Notes: a model not told the origin generated them from the letters alone. A stretch of 64,000 nucleotides of DNA from Pleodorina starrii (GCA_030267565.1 BRXU01000006.1:5134001-5198000), one strand, 5' to 3'. Shown: positions 1 through 14,400, counted from the stretch's first letter. Made by a program: numbers and translations.

Positions 1-3000
1 CGCGCTCGGCGGCTGTTGCGTTGCCGTGTTCCCCCCGGTCGTCTTTGGCGCACCCTCCTGGGCCCCGACGGTCTGTCGCTTCTGGACCTGCTTCTGATCC
101 TGTTGTGGATCGGACTGCACATCCTGTGGATACACGAGATGATCATGCGCACGTTGGACAACAGACGCGCCGCCCCGCCGCCGCCAAAACGTGCGCTGCT
201 GGGCCTGTCGGGGTGCGCTGGGCGAGTGGGCAGCAGCGGGGATGGAGCGGCCCGCTTGGATACCGTAGATTTGAAAGCTCCGTCGGTTTACAATCCCGAC
301 AGTTAATTGCTCTTAAAGGCTCTTAACCCAACTCCCGTTTGTGGCGGTATGGGACCCAAACAGTCAATTGCATCCATGGACAAATATACGTTTTTATCTA
401 GGACGGGACGGATGCAACAATTGGGAAGTGGGAACACTCGTTTCTCGTCCGCGGATCACATCATTGGTCATGACACCCTCCCGCCGCTGCCTCCCTCCGT
501 CCCACGTGCAGCCATCGTGAGGAGCCCCCCGACCGCCAAGACATCGGCACCCGCGACCTCACCCTCCAACGCCACCGCCATCCCGCCTCCGAGGGCGCTC
601 ACGAACCCCACCACCTCCACGACTCCGAGCACCACTGGACGTCGGCTGATGCAGACCGCCTCCGCCCCCTCCCCGTCCGCCGGGGGCAACGCAACGTCAC
701 CCTTGCCCTCAACCTCACCGTCAACGGCCAAGTCGCCGACTGGTAATGCCACGTCTCCGCCACCCAAGGCCAACGCTGCCCCGCCGCCAACGGCCAAGAA
801 GCTCAAGCCTCTGCCGGAGGTTGTGCAGGACGGGTGAGTGTACGGCAAGGTTGTGCCGGTGATGACAGGAGCGGCTGGTGGGGAACTGTCTTTGCCCAAG
901 CCTGTTCCCGTAACATGCAACCCTGACGATCCCCAATGAGCCCCAACCCACAACACCCGACCCCATCCTCAACCCCACCCCGCAGCGCTGCCAAGTACTT
1001 TGGTTGGGTTGGCCGCCTGGACATTCTGCTGCTGTTCTTCCCGCTGCCCCGCTGCAACTTCCTGCACTGGCTGGTGGGCTCCGACTTCCCGGCAATTGTC
1101 AAGTACCACAGGTGGGGGAGAGTGCGGGATTGGGGACATCGGGAGGGTGGACGAGGGTACGCGTCGGTGCTCAGTGGTAGTACCTAATTCAACCCCTGAT
1201 AAATGCCGCCGTTGCGACTGATGTCGTACTGCCGTACTGCCGCGCAGATGGCTAGGTCACGGTACCCTGATGGTCTACTCCCTCCACGGAATCACCTACA
1301 TGTCCATGTGGACGCATGCTGGAACGTGAGTAGGTGACAGGGTAGTGCCGCGCAGTACATGTCGTACGTTCTGGTGCCGAACCATGCAGAGGTGGAGTTG
1401 TCGGTACGAAATGCGTCGTGCTACACTGAATCGCGCGTAACCAAGAACGTGATGGAACATGGTACAGTACAGCGGTAGCGTTCCCCTTTCCCCCTTCGCA
1501 TTCCTCGCCCATCCTGTCAGAGTGCACTCACAGAGATGGAGGAAGGAGGAAGGAAGGTCGCCTCAGGCCCCCCCCCGCCCCACACCGATCTCACCCCGTC
1601 CACTCGTGCACCTTATTAATGAACCGGGTATCGAATGTTTGGGGCATTCGCAGGCTGAGTTCCATGCTGTACTGGGGCATGGATGCGGGCGTGAACCGTC
1701 TGTCCGGTCTGGTGGCGCTGTGTGGCGGTTGGCTGCTGTGGGTGACGAGCATCCCCTTCGTCCGCCGCCGCCTGTTCAATCTGTTCTACGGCTGCCACAT
1801 TCTGGGTGCGGTGGTGTTCATGCTCTTCGCCTTCATGCACCGGAAGGACGTCGCCACCTGGGTCATGCCGGGTGAGCGAGGGGGGGAGGGACGGGAGGGT
1901 GGGGATAGGATGGGTGGACTCGTGGGCGGGTGGGTGCAGGGCGTGGAGGGGAGGGGAAGGCGGGTGGGGTGGGTAGAGTGGGCGAAGGGGCTACGTGGGA
2001 CTGCTGGGTCCCTTGGCCCGTAGAAGTAATTTTCATGGGCAGGCTCTGCGTCAGTACCGCATTAGGGCAGTATATGGTACCGCTGTACCGACGTCTCAAT
2101 CTCTCACTGCGGGCACCATCGGCCTAAGGCCGAAATGTAGCTTTTCTGTGAGCCGTCGCTCTTGCTGTGCTGTTGTGCAAGGTACAGTGGACTCAAGGCC
2201 CTATGAATGCATAGTCGTTTGCAGGCCACAGCCAGCTGTTGTGTGGCGCCTTCGTTGCTCCCGCTGTAAGCCCCCTCCGCCATGCATCCTGGCGTTCCCC
2301 ATCCCGCCAGCCATTGTGGCCGGCTCGCCGCCTTATCTGCGCCGCCCCGGCTCCCAATACTGCCACTGCCCAAGCTTCTAGTCCTCCCCCATGCACCCAC
2401 TCGTGTGTCGTACAGGTGTGTTCCTGTACCTTTTGGATGTGGTCCTCCGCACCATCCAGCAGAACTTCAACTGCGTCAAACTGACCAGCACTGCCGCTAC
2501 CGGTGATGACTCCTCCTGCGCCGCCACCGCTCGCGTGTCCCCCGACGGCGGCATCATGTCGCTGAACATCGACTGCCACCAGGTGGGGAGAAGACGGGGG
2601 CGGGGCGGGGATTTGGCTGGAAGAGGGGGAGGAGGAGTACGGCAGGAAGGGAGCCGCATTCCTCCGAACCCTTCATCCCACGTTCCCGCAATCTTCCGTT
2701 TACTTCGCTGTGAAGAGCTACGGTAACCTCCCCTCCGTACCACTGCCCTAGCAAGCATCCATCCCATCCTTGCGCGCCCTTCGCCTCATTCGTTCTGCTC
2801 CCTTCCGACCTCCCTCTCCTTTGCTCCCCTCGCCCCCTCCCTCCCCGGCCCAGTCCGTCCGCTGGGTGGGTGGCGACATCGTGTTTCTCAACGTGCCCGC
2901 AGTCAGCTGGTGGCAGTGGCACCCCTTCACACTCGCATCCGCGCCCTCGCCCTCGTCCGAAGGATCCAGCCACACAATGCAGCTGCACATCAAAAAGTAT

Positions 3001-5737
3001 AACCGATGGACGCAGGTGAGAGGGAGGGAGGGTGGGGCAGGGAGGCAGGGAGGGGCGGCGACACAGTCGGAGGGGGGCGTGCGAAGGGCTTCAGGCCTTC
3101 CCTGGAGGGCTGTGCCCGACAGATTGCAACTCCCATGCCTGGTTGGCGCTGTTTGCGTGTCCCGTGTCATCGCTGCAATCACAGCTGGCCGAGGATTGTG
3201 CCGCTGGGGTTGGTTGCATTGGTTGGGTGATTGGTTGGTTCGTTGGTTGGCTGCCGCTAGTTCCCTGGTTAGTAGGTGCAGCCCGCTTTCAGCGTCGACG
3301 TTGCCGGGCGAGCAGCGGCACCGAATTACAGTGGCATCTATCGACTGCCGGGTCCTGCCGTGCACCGTAACCCCCGCCCCATCCCCGCCTCCGCCTCTGC
3401 CCTCCCGTGGATGCCCTTGGTGCCCAACCCGTGCCTGTCGGTACGGCAATCGTACACAGCGCCTCATTTCTCGGATGTCGAGCGGCAGCACCCCAGTCGC
3501 GCTGTACGTCAGTGGACCGTACGACAGCTGCAACCGCAAGTGGATCAAGGGCTACGACACCCACGTGTTTGTGGCGGGCGGCATCGGGGTGAGTACGGAC
3601 GTTGCCCTGTGAGCCAGTTTAGGCAGCCGGGCCCCTGCTGCACGCAATACCTGCACGGACGAAAAGACCAAGCGCGGGCCCCCGCCGTCTTAAGCATTGT
3701 GGTAGGAACCAGGCATCTCCGGTCCCGGTTCGAAACACGCTGCAGTTGCCCTAATCACGCCGGATCCCGCCACTAGCTTGTTCACTTCCTTCCTTCCTTC
3801 CTTCCTTCCTGGTGTGCAGGTCACACCGGCCCTGGGTATGATTCGTGAGCTCATCGCCTCCCGCCGCAGCAACACAGCCCTGTCTGCCGCCGCCAGCGCC
3901 GGGGGCTCGGAGGAGGCTGCGGGCGGTGGCCGCGTGGTGTTGGTCTGGGTTAGCCGTACAATCGACGAGCTGAAGGTTCTGCCGTACGAGATTCTGCAGG
4001 AGGCAAACGCTTGCAGGTACGGCATGCGGCATGAGCGATAAGGGGTAACGGCTAACCGACTTAGCATTCCTATCCAGAAACCTGGCGCAACCACGTAAGG
4101 ATGTTTAAAAGGTCCTTTCGTTTGTTCCAACCCGTATCCCGGTCGAAGTATTGCAACGTTTCAGCTTAATCTGCATTTGCTTTCGTTTTGCCCTGTAATG
4201 TCCCGGTGTGTTCGGCTCGCAGGGGCTCGGCTGCTCCCTGGCTGGACGTGCGCCTCTTCCTGACGGGTGGCGCTGCGGGCAAGGGGGCCTCGTCGCCGCA
4301 GGACGCGACCATTGCTGACGTTGACGGCAAGGCCGCCCTGCAGTCCGCCGACTTGGGGGGCCGGACCTCCTCGGGCGGCGCCAGCAGCAGCAGCGCCAGC
4401 GCCGGAAACATCGCCGGGAAGGCCGACGGGAAGGGCGCGACGACGTCTGACGTGTACGGAACGCGCGCCAGGTGGGCCTCCCTTAATTGCGTCGCTTTTT
4501 AATATTCATGAATAAAAGATCGGCATGGGCGCATCTGAGATCTATTGGAACCCGTTGTGCCTGTAAATCGCATGACATACCGTTTGGTTTAAAACCTACA
4601 CACCTACCCCCTAAACCGCCTCCCCTGCTCGCTCACCAGCTATGAAACGTTTGCGCGTTCAATGCACCCACTCCCATTTCCATTCACCCCATTCGTAGGC
4701 CCCTGGCTCACCCCTACGCCTTCAGCCCCCTGCTGTGGATGGCGGCGGTGGTGTTGTGCTTCGGAGGCGGCTTCACAGGACTCATCTGCGCGCAGTCGTA
4801 CGACGCACACATTTCTCGCACTGTTGCCGTACGACGGGACTTTTCGTATGTCGGCATGCTCCAGTTTGCGGCGCTGGGCCTGGGAGCCGTACTGCCCCCC
4901 TCCGTACTCATGCTGGCCGTACACTTGTACCGGTAAGTGTACGGAACATTGCGTCGTCGTCATTGCGCTGTTCACGGCGCCATCTGCGTGTTTGTGCGAT
5001 TTGCTCAATCTTGGGGCCCTGCATGGCCGCAAAGCACCCCTACCATTCCCTCTTTTCGCAAAACCCATTTCCCTGCGGAGCCGGCCAAACGAACAGCCAA
5101 TTTCAGCCGTTTGCACGAAACAGTAGCGCAAAACAACGCAGCCCTGCTGCCTAGCCGTTTGGACGCTCCACACAAACTCGCCTTATACTGTGCCCTGTAC
5201 GTCTGAAAATCCGCCATCTGCCCATCACTCGCTGGTTTACCTCCCCCCCTCCCGGCCCCCTGCAGGAGGTTCTCGCGCCTCTCCACCTTTTCTTCGCCGT
5301 TTGCCTCCGCCACTGCGGCTTCCGCCACCTTGTCCGAGATCTTCCCCCCACCAACCACCACCGCCACCGCAACCGTCGCCATCAGCACCGCCGACGTCAA
5401 GCAATCCGCGTTCGCGCTCAAACCCCTGCCGTTGGTAGACGCCGACATCGAATCGTACATTTCGTACGGCCGTCCTGATCTGGCGGAGCTGCTGGACCAG
5501 ATTGCCAAAACAGGCAAGCTCACGAGCTCGGAGAAGCCGGGTCAGGAACTGACGGATTCGGCGGAGGTGGAGGCGGCCGTGGCAGCGGGCGTGGAGGGCC
5601 TTCGTGTGGCTGTGTACGCCGCTGGCCCCGAGCCGCTGGTGGGATCGGTGGCGGCGCTGTGCGGCCAGCTCAACGGGCTGTGGGGCCGCAGCGGCAGGGC
5701 CTACCTGGACTTCCACGCGACCACGCACGAGCTGTGA
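1..5737 (+). CDS. Ferric-chelate reductase (FRO/FRE type), tandem copy 1, 5'-partial
   Basis: Predicted membrane flavocytochrome moving electrons from cytosolic NAD(P)H through FAD and two haems to extracellular Fe(III) chelates. Visible exons: 1-about 269, 512-833, 986-1111, 1248-1325, 1654-1871, 2416-2582, 2854-3015, 3460-3588, 3820-4016, 4223-4471, 4699-4932, 5266-5737; phases agree from 512 on. Motifs in order: a membrane segment in the first exon, a Ser/Thr/Pro-rich loop, the haem helix KYHRWLGH with a second His in YSLHGIT, a His pair 14 residues apart (CHILG...AFMH), the FAD motif HPFTLAS, the NADPH motifs VSGPY and GGIGVTPALGM, and a C-terminus with YAAGPEPL and FHATTHEL. This order matches plant FRO proteins better than RBOH, since no EF-hands are visible. 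A second hydrophobic pair lies late, at 4699-4932. The usual GT donor after the first exon is missing (see findings). C. reinhardtii FRE1 is the obvious candidate name but was not verified. Confidence 0.85.
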
Positions 5738-8426
5738 GCCTGTTCTGTTTTGTGCAACAGTGATGTTGGTGTTGGTATTGGTGTCGAAAGGAGGTTGATG
5801 GCGGTACGACGTGCATGCGATGGCACCTCGTGAGCAAGCAAGCTTCACTGGCTCACGTACGTGAGGCGTCGTGCTGCCGTCAGGGGCCATGTTTGCAATT
5901 TTGGGTTATTTTGGTCGGATGTTGCTCGGAGCCAAAAATAATTAGCCGCGCGTTTTAATAATATTGATCTGCAGTCAGGGGCCCTGACTCAGGGCACTGC
6001 TGGGGTATGGTCGGCGCTGGTGAAGTGAACTGGGGACCTGGGGGCTTTGCAATTACGAAGAAATGGGGTGGGGAATGTGTAAAGTACGGCATGGCGATGC
6101 GGGCAGGGGTAATCGATGGCCATGACTCTCTTTGTTGCGGCTGCATTTTGGGTCATGTGATGCTTTGCAATGCAATGGGGTGTGCGGCGTGGGTGTGTGA
6201 AGCATGTGCGTGCGCACGCGCGAGCAAGCAAATAATCGCCCGGAGCTTGCTGCAACCGACAGGGACGGAGGTGTCCCCTGCTGCGCACGGCCGAATGGCA
6301 GCCATGCTTTGGGCGACGTCACCTTCAATTGTTGCGCGAATCGAACACGCTTACCTGCGATTTTGGGGATGTATCACGAATAGGACACACCACCACCACC
6401 ACCACGTGTTCCCAGCGGCTAGGTTGGAGCAATCAGAGGTGCTGCGAATGTTTCGCAGACCTCCATTTTTCGCAGCTTCGGCATCTGCCGGGCACGGCAG
6501 GTTGGCGGAATAATCAGATTATTCCCATGCACTTGCACGTTGCAACTGCTTCAAGTACTGGAAATTTGACTTCGGAGCTCGAGGGCCTCGAGGTTGTGCT
6601 ATCTCCGCATCTCCGAGGCTCAAGGGGGGTATAGACGGGGCTTCGGCGGTTGACCGAGTCCCGGTGCGAGTCTGCACCGGCGGTATTAATTCCTTTGGAA
6701 GCTGCATTGTAACACGGTCTGCACTGTCTGTCCCACATCTGAGGGTCGGGATCTCGGGAAGCGACGCAACAGGGAGTTGATTTCGATTCGAGTCTGGACA
6801 GGAACAGAGGCTCGAGAGACGAGGAAAGGTCCTGTTTTGAATCAGTGTGTTGCCGAGACGAGCTGCGATCTGGAATGGCGGCAGGGCGCTGGGGCAAGCG
6901 GGCAACAGCGCTGGCGGCCTTCCCACCAGATGGCTCTTTAGCGCTTTTATAAAAACACTCAAGTTGTGTAAGCGGTTGTGAGTCGACTGTGTCGGGGGCC
7001 GGCGGGTTGGGCCTACAGGACAGCTCGACAAATGGATCAAGGGGTTGGTTGGGTGGCGCGGCAACTCCGGATTAGGAAGTCGGTGCAGTCGGTGGTTCAA
7101 GGAAGTCCGAAGGATGGTTTTGCAACTCAAGCAACTCGAAGCGTGATAACGACGAACTGCAGGGAGCGGCCCAATGAAATTGCCCGGCGATGAAAGCGCC
7201 CCACGACGCCCCACATAGCAACTATGTATGATACGTGCGCGGGGGCAAGCTTCAAAGAAACGCATTTCAACACCCGATGCGTCGTCTTCTTGTAACGGCC
7301 TACGTATTAGTAATATGCCGTTTAACGAAAGCGCGCGAGCCGGCGACCTCCTGTTTCAAGGCCCGAAAGCTGTCTATAAACACTTTTTAAGGCTTGATTC
7401 TCTTTTGTATAAATATATTGTATAAATGTAATAATGTGTTGTTAGTTTGTGTTTAATAGGTAGAGCTTATGACATCCGGGGCGCGAACCGGCTGTTCTGA
7501 TGGCGCGAACTCGGCTGTTCTGTTCCCAGTGCACTGTCCCGCGTGGTGGAAGTCCCTCCTGCTTGCATAGAACTTGTTATCAAACGAGGTCTATGAATGC
7601 GTGGCTGGGGATTTGCGCGGGATGGCTCCGGCGCTGGACGGTGCTGTTGGGCACCTCGCCGGAAGCCCATGGAAGCCAAATCGCCGCAGCGGCGCCGTGC
7701 AAACAAGAATATTGCTGTAAGCCAACGGTTGCTCGTAAGGAACCTCAGGACGTGGGCGTAGTAGGCCCCTGCTTCGACGTCGCAGTCCAACTTTAATAAG
7801 GACTCGACATGCCGACAACCGAGAGGAACCGGGTAACGGAGGATTACAGCCGGACTGCAAACACGCAATTCGCGCGTAGCAATCGGATTTGAAAATTATA
7901 ATAAAATTTAAATATTTTCTGCATCAAGGAATTTTGGTTGCGCACGCATGCACAGAGGCGCCTGCTGGTCTTCTGGTTGGCGGCGGCCCACATTTAAAGC
8001 CGGAGTGCCAACACGCATGACACGGAGTACCTAACATATTATAAAGAATAAATAAACAACAATACATCTGAGATCTTGCACTTTGGCCGCTGATCGGCTG
8101 CGGGCGTGCTAAAGGCAAAGAACGAGCACGCTCTACCGACGCGAGGCACGCGCCGATCGTACGCCTGGCCCTTTCATCGGGGCCGTGCAAAGCCGTTGGA
8201 TGTGAGTCTGTGCCCATAAATGCGAAATATTTTGCATTTTTCTTTGCAAATCCATCGACTGGTCATCGAGGCAAGGCTTCTGGTTGCGTTTGTTTAGATC
8301 CGGCCTCTGTCGGATTACCGTTAGCGGCTACCCTACCACCATTTTCCTGGTCTGTCCAGCCATTCCACAGACCGAACAGAGCGACCTGATTCGTCCTAAA
8401 TTGGCATTTCGTTCAATCGCCTTGCC
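5738..8426. other. Spacer between the two reductase genes
   Basis: No credible coding exon was seen. The first few hundred bases are probably the 3' UTR of copy 1. The rest would contain the promoter of copy 2. Minor features are a 7-bp perfect inverted repeat centred near 5981 (GTCAGGG/CCCTGAC), a short CAC trinucleotide run near 6388-6405, and AT-rich stretches at about 7370-7440, 7885-7920 and 8035-8070 that contrast with the GC-rich genes. I saw no recognisable iron-response element. Confidence 0.5.
6078..6082 (+). terminator. Putative TGTAA poly(A) signal of reductase copy 1
   Basis: TGTAA is the usual algal polyadenylation signal. This is the first plus-strand instance I noticed after the stop at 5737 and would give a 3' UTR of about 340 nt. 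Inference from position only. Confidence 0.4.
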
Positions 8427-11400
8427 ATGACCGCCTCTGCATCGTGCAATTCGGCCATGCGCCGTCGTGTGCTGCGCGGCGTCGCAGCCGCGATCTGCTG
8501 GGCCGTCATCGCCGCCGGCGCAATTGCCTTTGCATTCTTCTACTGCACCACCCCCACTCGCTGGTTCAACGTCCGGGCCACGGAGCTCATCGCCTGGCGC
8601 AACACCCTCGTCCTCCAATATAATTTTGCAAATGCAACGACCGGCCGGACCACGCCACTACTGTCTGGCACACTCAGCTTTCTGGTGGGTGGGGTGGGGC
8701 CAATACCTGCTGCCCAATTGCTTGCGCCCGAAACATTAACATAACACCTGCTGCCCCCACCTGTCGCCCACCTGCCTCCCCGTCCGCCCATCTCTGCCCA
8801 TCTCGCAGCTCATTTGGCAATGGTGCGGCACACTGGCGGTTGCTCTGGGCTCGGCGGGCCTTATGTGGCTGGCGTCAGCGCCGTCGTCTGGCTCCGCATC
8901 CGTTGACAGCAAGGTGGACAAGGAGAGAGTGCGGCCATGGTGTCTGGGCGCCGCAGCCCGAAAGGTACGGTTGGCGGCAACGCATGTTGTGCAGACAAGT
9001 GTAGGTCGGGATCCCGGGATTGGCATCATAAGCGAGATGACGGCTTGCGGCGTGTATACAGGGCGGGCAATTGTATCGTGTATGCGCCCAGCGCTTGCAA
9101 AGCCGCACCAAGTCAACATATCATATGTATGCTGTTCATATACCGCTGACACGCCCTCTTCCCTCTTCCCTAACGTCCTCGCAGTCCGTAACCCGCGCCC
9201 GGCGGCTGTTGCGCTGCCGTGTACCCCCCGGTCGTCTGTGGCGCACCCTCCTGGGCCCCGACGGTCTGTCGCTTCTGGACCTGCTTCTGATCCTGTTGTG
9301 GATCGGACTGCACATCCTGTGGATGCACGAGATGATCATGCGCACGTTGGACAACAGACGCGCCGCCCCGCCGCCGCCAAAACGTGCGCTGCTGGGCCTG
9401 TCGGGGTGCGCTGGGCGAGTGGGCAGCAGCGGGGATGGAGCGGCCCGCTGTGAGGGATGGGGAACGGCGCGCTGGGCTGGGGTTGGGGCATCCACACCTG
9501 CGCACTGGATGGCGGTCGAATGATGTGTTAGTTGTTGGGCTATTCGTTCTTTTATTGTTGGCTTGTCGGTTGTTTGGTTGTTGGTGGGTAGGTTCGTCCA
9601 AACGCCCACATCCATTGGCAGCGGGTCGGGTCGATGCGGGCTGTCGTGTTCCGAGCATCCAGCCCTCCACAGGCACCTTCATATCATTTGTCGTGACACC
9701 CTCCCGCCGCTGCCTCCCTCCGCCCCGCGTGCAGCCATCGTGAGGAGCCCCCCGACCGCCAAGACATCGGCACCCGCGGCCTCACCCTCCAACGCCACCG
9801 CCATCCCGCCTCCCAGGGCACTCACGAACCCCACCACCTCCACGACTCCGAGCGCTACTGGACGTCGGCTGATGCAGACCGCCTCCGCCCCCTCCCCGTC
9901 CGCCCGCGGCAACGCAACGTCGCCCTTGCCCTCAACCTCACCGTCATCGGCCAAGTCGCCGACTGCTAATGCCACGTCTCCGTCACCCAAGGCCAACGCT
10001 GCCCCGCCGCCACCGGTCAGGAAGCTCAAGCCACTGCCGGAGGTTGTGCAGGACGGGTGAGTGTACGGCAAGGTTGTGCCGGTGACAGCAGCGGCTGGTG
10101 GGGAACTGTCCTTGCCCAAGCCTCTTCCGGTAACATGCAACCCTAACGATCCCCAATGAGCCCCAACCCACAACACCCGACCCCATCCTCAACCCCACCC
10201 CGCAGCGCTGCCAAGTACTTTGGTTGGGTTGGCCGCCTGGACATTCTGCTGCTGTTCTTCCCGCTGCCCCGCTGCAACTTCCTGCGCTGGCTGATGGGCT
10301 CCGACTTCCCGACAATGGTAAAGTACCACAGGTGGGGGAGAGTGCGGGGTTGGGGACATGGGGAGGAGTTTGTGCTTCGATGCTGGATCAGGCTGATGGC
10401 GCTACCCTCCCCTCTCCGCCGGGGCCCCGAAGATGCCGCCCACTGCGCTGCGTGTTCCTCCGTCGCTGTCACTGCCTTAGTCGTTAAAGTGTCGCAACGT
10501 CATTGCCGCCGCCGTGATTGACCTCGTACTGCCGTACAGGTGGCTGGGTCACGGCACCCTCATCGTCAACTCCCTGCACGGCATCATTTACATGGTCATT
10601 TGGGCGCGCGCCGGAACGTGAGTATTGCAGCGCGACATCTACACTGTCATGCGTACGACAGCGTTTGAACCTCAGCACAACGCGGAACGTGCCGTACTAT
10701 GCCTTACGACTTGGGATCCTGCTGTTTAGTCGGCATGGTAGAGAGGCAGACAACCCCTCAGCCTTCGAGAAGTCACGCAGAGGGTTAGATTCGCGCATGT
10801 CGGGGGTACCGTATTCGCCTCGTGTTGGAATCTCTCGTGGACTGACGTGACTGGACTTTCAGGGCCATCCCTTGACTTCACCTCACCTCATCTCACCTCA
10901 TCGCCACCCAGGCTGAGTTCCATGCTGTACTGGGGCATGGATGCGGGCGTGAACCGTCTGTCCGGTCTGGTGGCGCTGTGTGGCGGTTGGCTGCTGTGGG
11001 TGACGAGCATCCCCTTGGTCCGCCGCCGCCTGTTCAATCTGTTCTACGGCTGCCACATTCTGGGTGCGGTGGTGTTCATGCTCTTCGCCTTCATGCACCG
11101 GAAGGACGTCGCCACCTGGGTCATGCCGGGTGAGGGAGGGAGGCAGGGGGGGAGGCAGGGAGGGACGGGAGGGGATAGGATGGGTGGACTCGTGGGCGGG
11201 TGGGTGCAGGGCGTGGAGGGGAGGGGAAAGCGGGTGGGGTGGGCGGTTGCTCTGTAAAGCTGCGTGGATATGCGAGGATATGGAGTGTGTGAAGGAAGGA
11301 GCGGGAAGACCCCGCTTCGCTTTCCCGGCCATACCGTGCTCATACCCTTGCCTCCCCGAGTTTGCTCGCTTCTGACAGGGTGTCCCGTACAGTCTGGCTT

Positions 11401-14400
11401 GGTGGAGCTTTCCTCGTTTCCGTCATTGCCGTTGCAGTTCAGTTTCCGTTGCGATGCACGACCCTGGCCCCACCCTTCGAGCGACGCTTTGCAAGGCCTG
11501 CATCCCACCTGTTAGTACTAGTAATGCGAAGCTAAAGTAACGCACGGATGTACCCACTCGTGTGTCGTACAGGTGTGTTCCTGTACCTTTTGGATGTGGT
11601 CCTCCGCACCATCCAGCAGAACTTCAACTGCGTCAAACTGACCAGCACTGCCGCTACCGGTGATAACTCCTCCTGCGCCGCCACCGCTCGCGTGTCCCCC
11701 GACGGCGGCATCATGTCGCTGAACATCGACTGCCACCAGGTGGGGAGAAGACGGGGGCGGGGCGGGGGTTTGGCTGGAAGAGGGGGAGAAGGAGTACGGC
11801 AGTACTTGCTTCGACAATCCTGGGAAGCCACCATCCCATCCTTGCGCGCCCTTCGCCTCATTCGTTCTGCTCCCTTCCGACCTCCCTCTCCCTTGCTCCC
11901 CTCGCCCCCTCCCTCCCCGGCTCAGTCCGTCCGCTGGGTGGGTGGCGACATCGTGTTTCTCAACGTGCCCGCAGTCAGCTGGTGGCAGTGGCACCCCTTC
12001 ACAACCGCATCCGCGCCCGCGCCCTCGTCCGAAGGATCCAGCCACACAATGCAGCTGCACATCAAAAAGTATAACCGATGGACGCAGGTGAGAGGGAGGG
12101 AGGGGGGGGCAGGGAGGCAGGGAGGGGCGTTGCAACGCGCGTAAATCTTGTCCTAGGAGCGAGTGCTGCTTGTTGTCGGTTGTTGTCGGCAGTGCGCATC
12201 GACTTGCCATCGCGGTGGCACACCGGTACAGACGTACCCACCCGTCCCCCATCCCCGCCTCCGCCTCTGCCCTCCCGTGGATGCCCTTGGTGCCCAACCC
12301 GTGCCTGTCGGTACGGCAATCGTACACAGCGCCTCATTTCTCGGATGTCGAGCGGCAGCACCCCAGTCGCGCTGTACGTCAGTGGACCGTACGACAGCTG
12401 CAACCGCAAGTGGATCAAGGGCTACGACACCCACGTGTTTGTGGCGGGCGGCATCGGGGTGAGTACGGACGTTGCCCTGTGAGCCTGTTTAGGCAGCCGG
12501 GCCCCTGCTGCATACGATACCTGCAGTCCTGCACCCGCTTGCTTATTCACTTTCTTTCTTTCTTTCTTCCTTCCTTCCTGGTGTGCAGGTCACACCGGCC
12601 CTGGGTATGATTCGTGAGCTCATCGCCTCCCGCCGCAGCAACACAGCCCTGTCTGCCGCCGCCAGCGCCGGGGGCTCGGAGGAGGCTGCGGGCGGTGGCC
12701 GCGTGGTGTTGGTCTGGGTTAGCCGTACAATCGACGAGCTGAAGGTTCTGCCGTACGAGATTGCAAGAGGCGAATGCTTGCAGGTACGGCATGCGGCAGG
12801 AGCGATAAGGGGTAACGGCTAACCGCCCATGGGGCTCTTTTATATGAGGATCAGACGTTGGGTTTTTGGAAGTCTGGTATCCGTGTTGGCTTCGTGTGAA
12901 GGTAGGGACCAGGAACGTCTCCTTAGGGTTACTCAACTGGCCGCACTTCCCGCCTGGTGGATGGCATTCTTCCGGTGGCCAACCGGTGATGGTTATCCCA
13001 TTCTATTCCTGTTGAGACCGGTTGTCCCCTCGCTCGGCTCGCAGGGGCTCGGCTGCTCCCTGGCTGGACGTGCGCCTCTTCCTGACGGGCGGCGCTGCGG
13101 GCAAGGGGGCCTCGTCGCCGCAGGACGCGACCATTGCTGACGTTGACGGCAAGGCCGCCCTGCAGTCCGCCGACTCGGGGGGCCGGACCTCCTCGGGCGG
13201 CGCCAGCAGCAGCAGCGCCAGCGCCGGAAACATCGCCGGGAAGGCCGACGGGAAGGGCGCGACGACGCCTGACGTGTACGGAACGAGCGCCAGGTGGGCC
13301 TCCCTCAATAACGTCGCTTTTTAATATTCATTGCTAAAAGATCGGCATGGGCGCATCTGAGATCTATTGGAACCCGTTCTGCCTGTTAACCGCATGACAT
13401 ACCGTTTGGGTTTAAACCACAAATACGTGACATTACATTTCATGCGTCGAACGCGAACGAGTTTTTTGTTTTTGGATTGCTCTCCAGTAAGTTGTGACAC
13501 ACCTACCCCCTAAACCGCCTCCCCTGCTCGCCATCAGCTATGAAACGTTCGCGCGTTCAATGCACCCACTCCCATTTCCATTAACCCCATTCGTAGGCCC
13601 CTGGCTCACCCCTACGCCTTCAGCCCCCTGCTGTGGATGGCGGCGGTGGTGTTGTGCTTCGGAGGCGGCTTCACGGGACTCATCTGCGCGCAGTCGTACG
13701 ACGCACACATTTCCCGCACTGTTCGCGTACGACAGGACTTTTCGTACGTCGGCATGCTCCAGTTTGCGGCGCTGGGCCTGGGAGCCGTACTGCCCCCCTC
13801 CGTACTCATGCTGGCCGTACACTTGTACCGGTAAGTGTACGGAACATTGCGTCGTCGTAATTGCGCTTTTCACGGCGCCGTCTGCGTGTTTGTGCGATTT
13901 GCTCAATCTTGGGGCCCTGCATGGCCGCAAAAGCACCCCTACGATTCCCTCTTTTCGCAAAACCCATTTCCCTGCGGAGCCGGCCAAACGAACAGCCAAT
14001 TTGAGCCGTTTGCACGAAGCAGTAGCGCAAAACAACGCAGCGCTGCTGCCTAGCCGTTCGGACGCCCACACAAATTCGCCTTAGGCTGTACGTCTGACAT
14101 CCGCTATCTGCCCATCACTCGCTGGTATACCCTCCCGGCCCCCCTGCAGGAGGTTCTCGCGCCTCTCCACCTTTTCGTCGCCGTTTGCCTCCGCCACTGC
14201 GGCTTCCGCCACCTTGGCTGAGATCTTCCCCCCACCAACCGCCACCGCCACCGCAACCATCGCCAACAGCACCACTGACATCAAGCACTCCGCGCTCGCG
14301 CCCAAGCCCCTGCCGTCGGATGACGCCGACATCGAGTCGTACATTTCGTACGGCCGTCCTGATCTGGCGGAGCTGCTGGACCAGATTGCCAAAACAGGCA

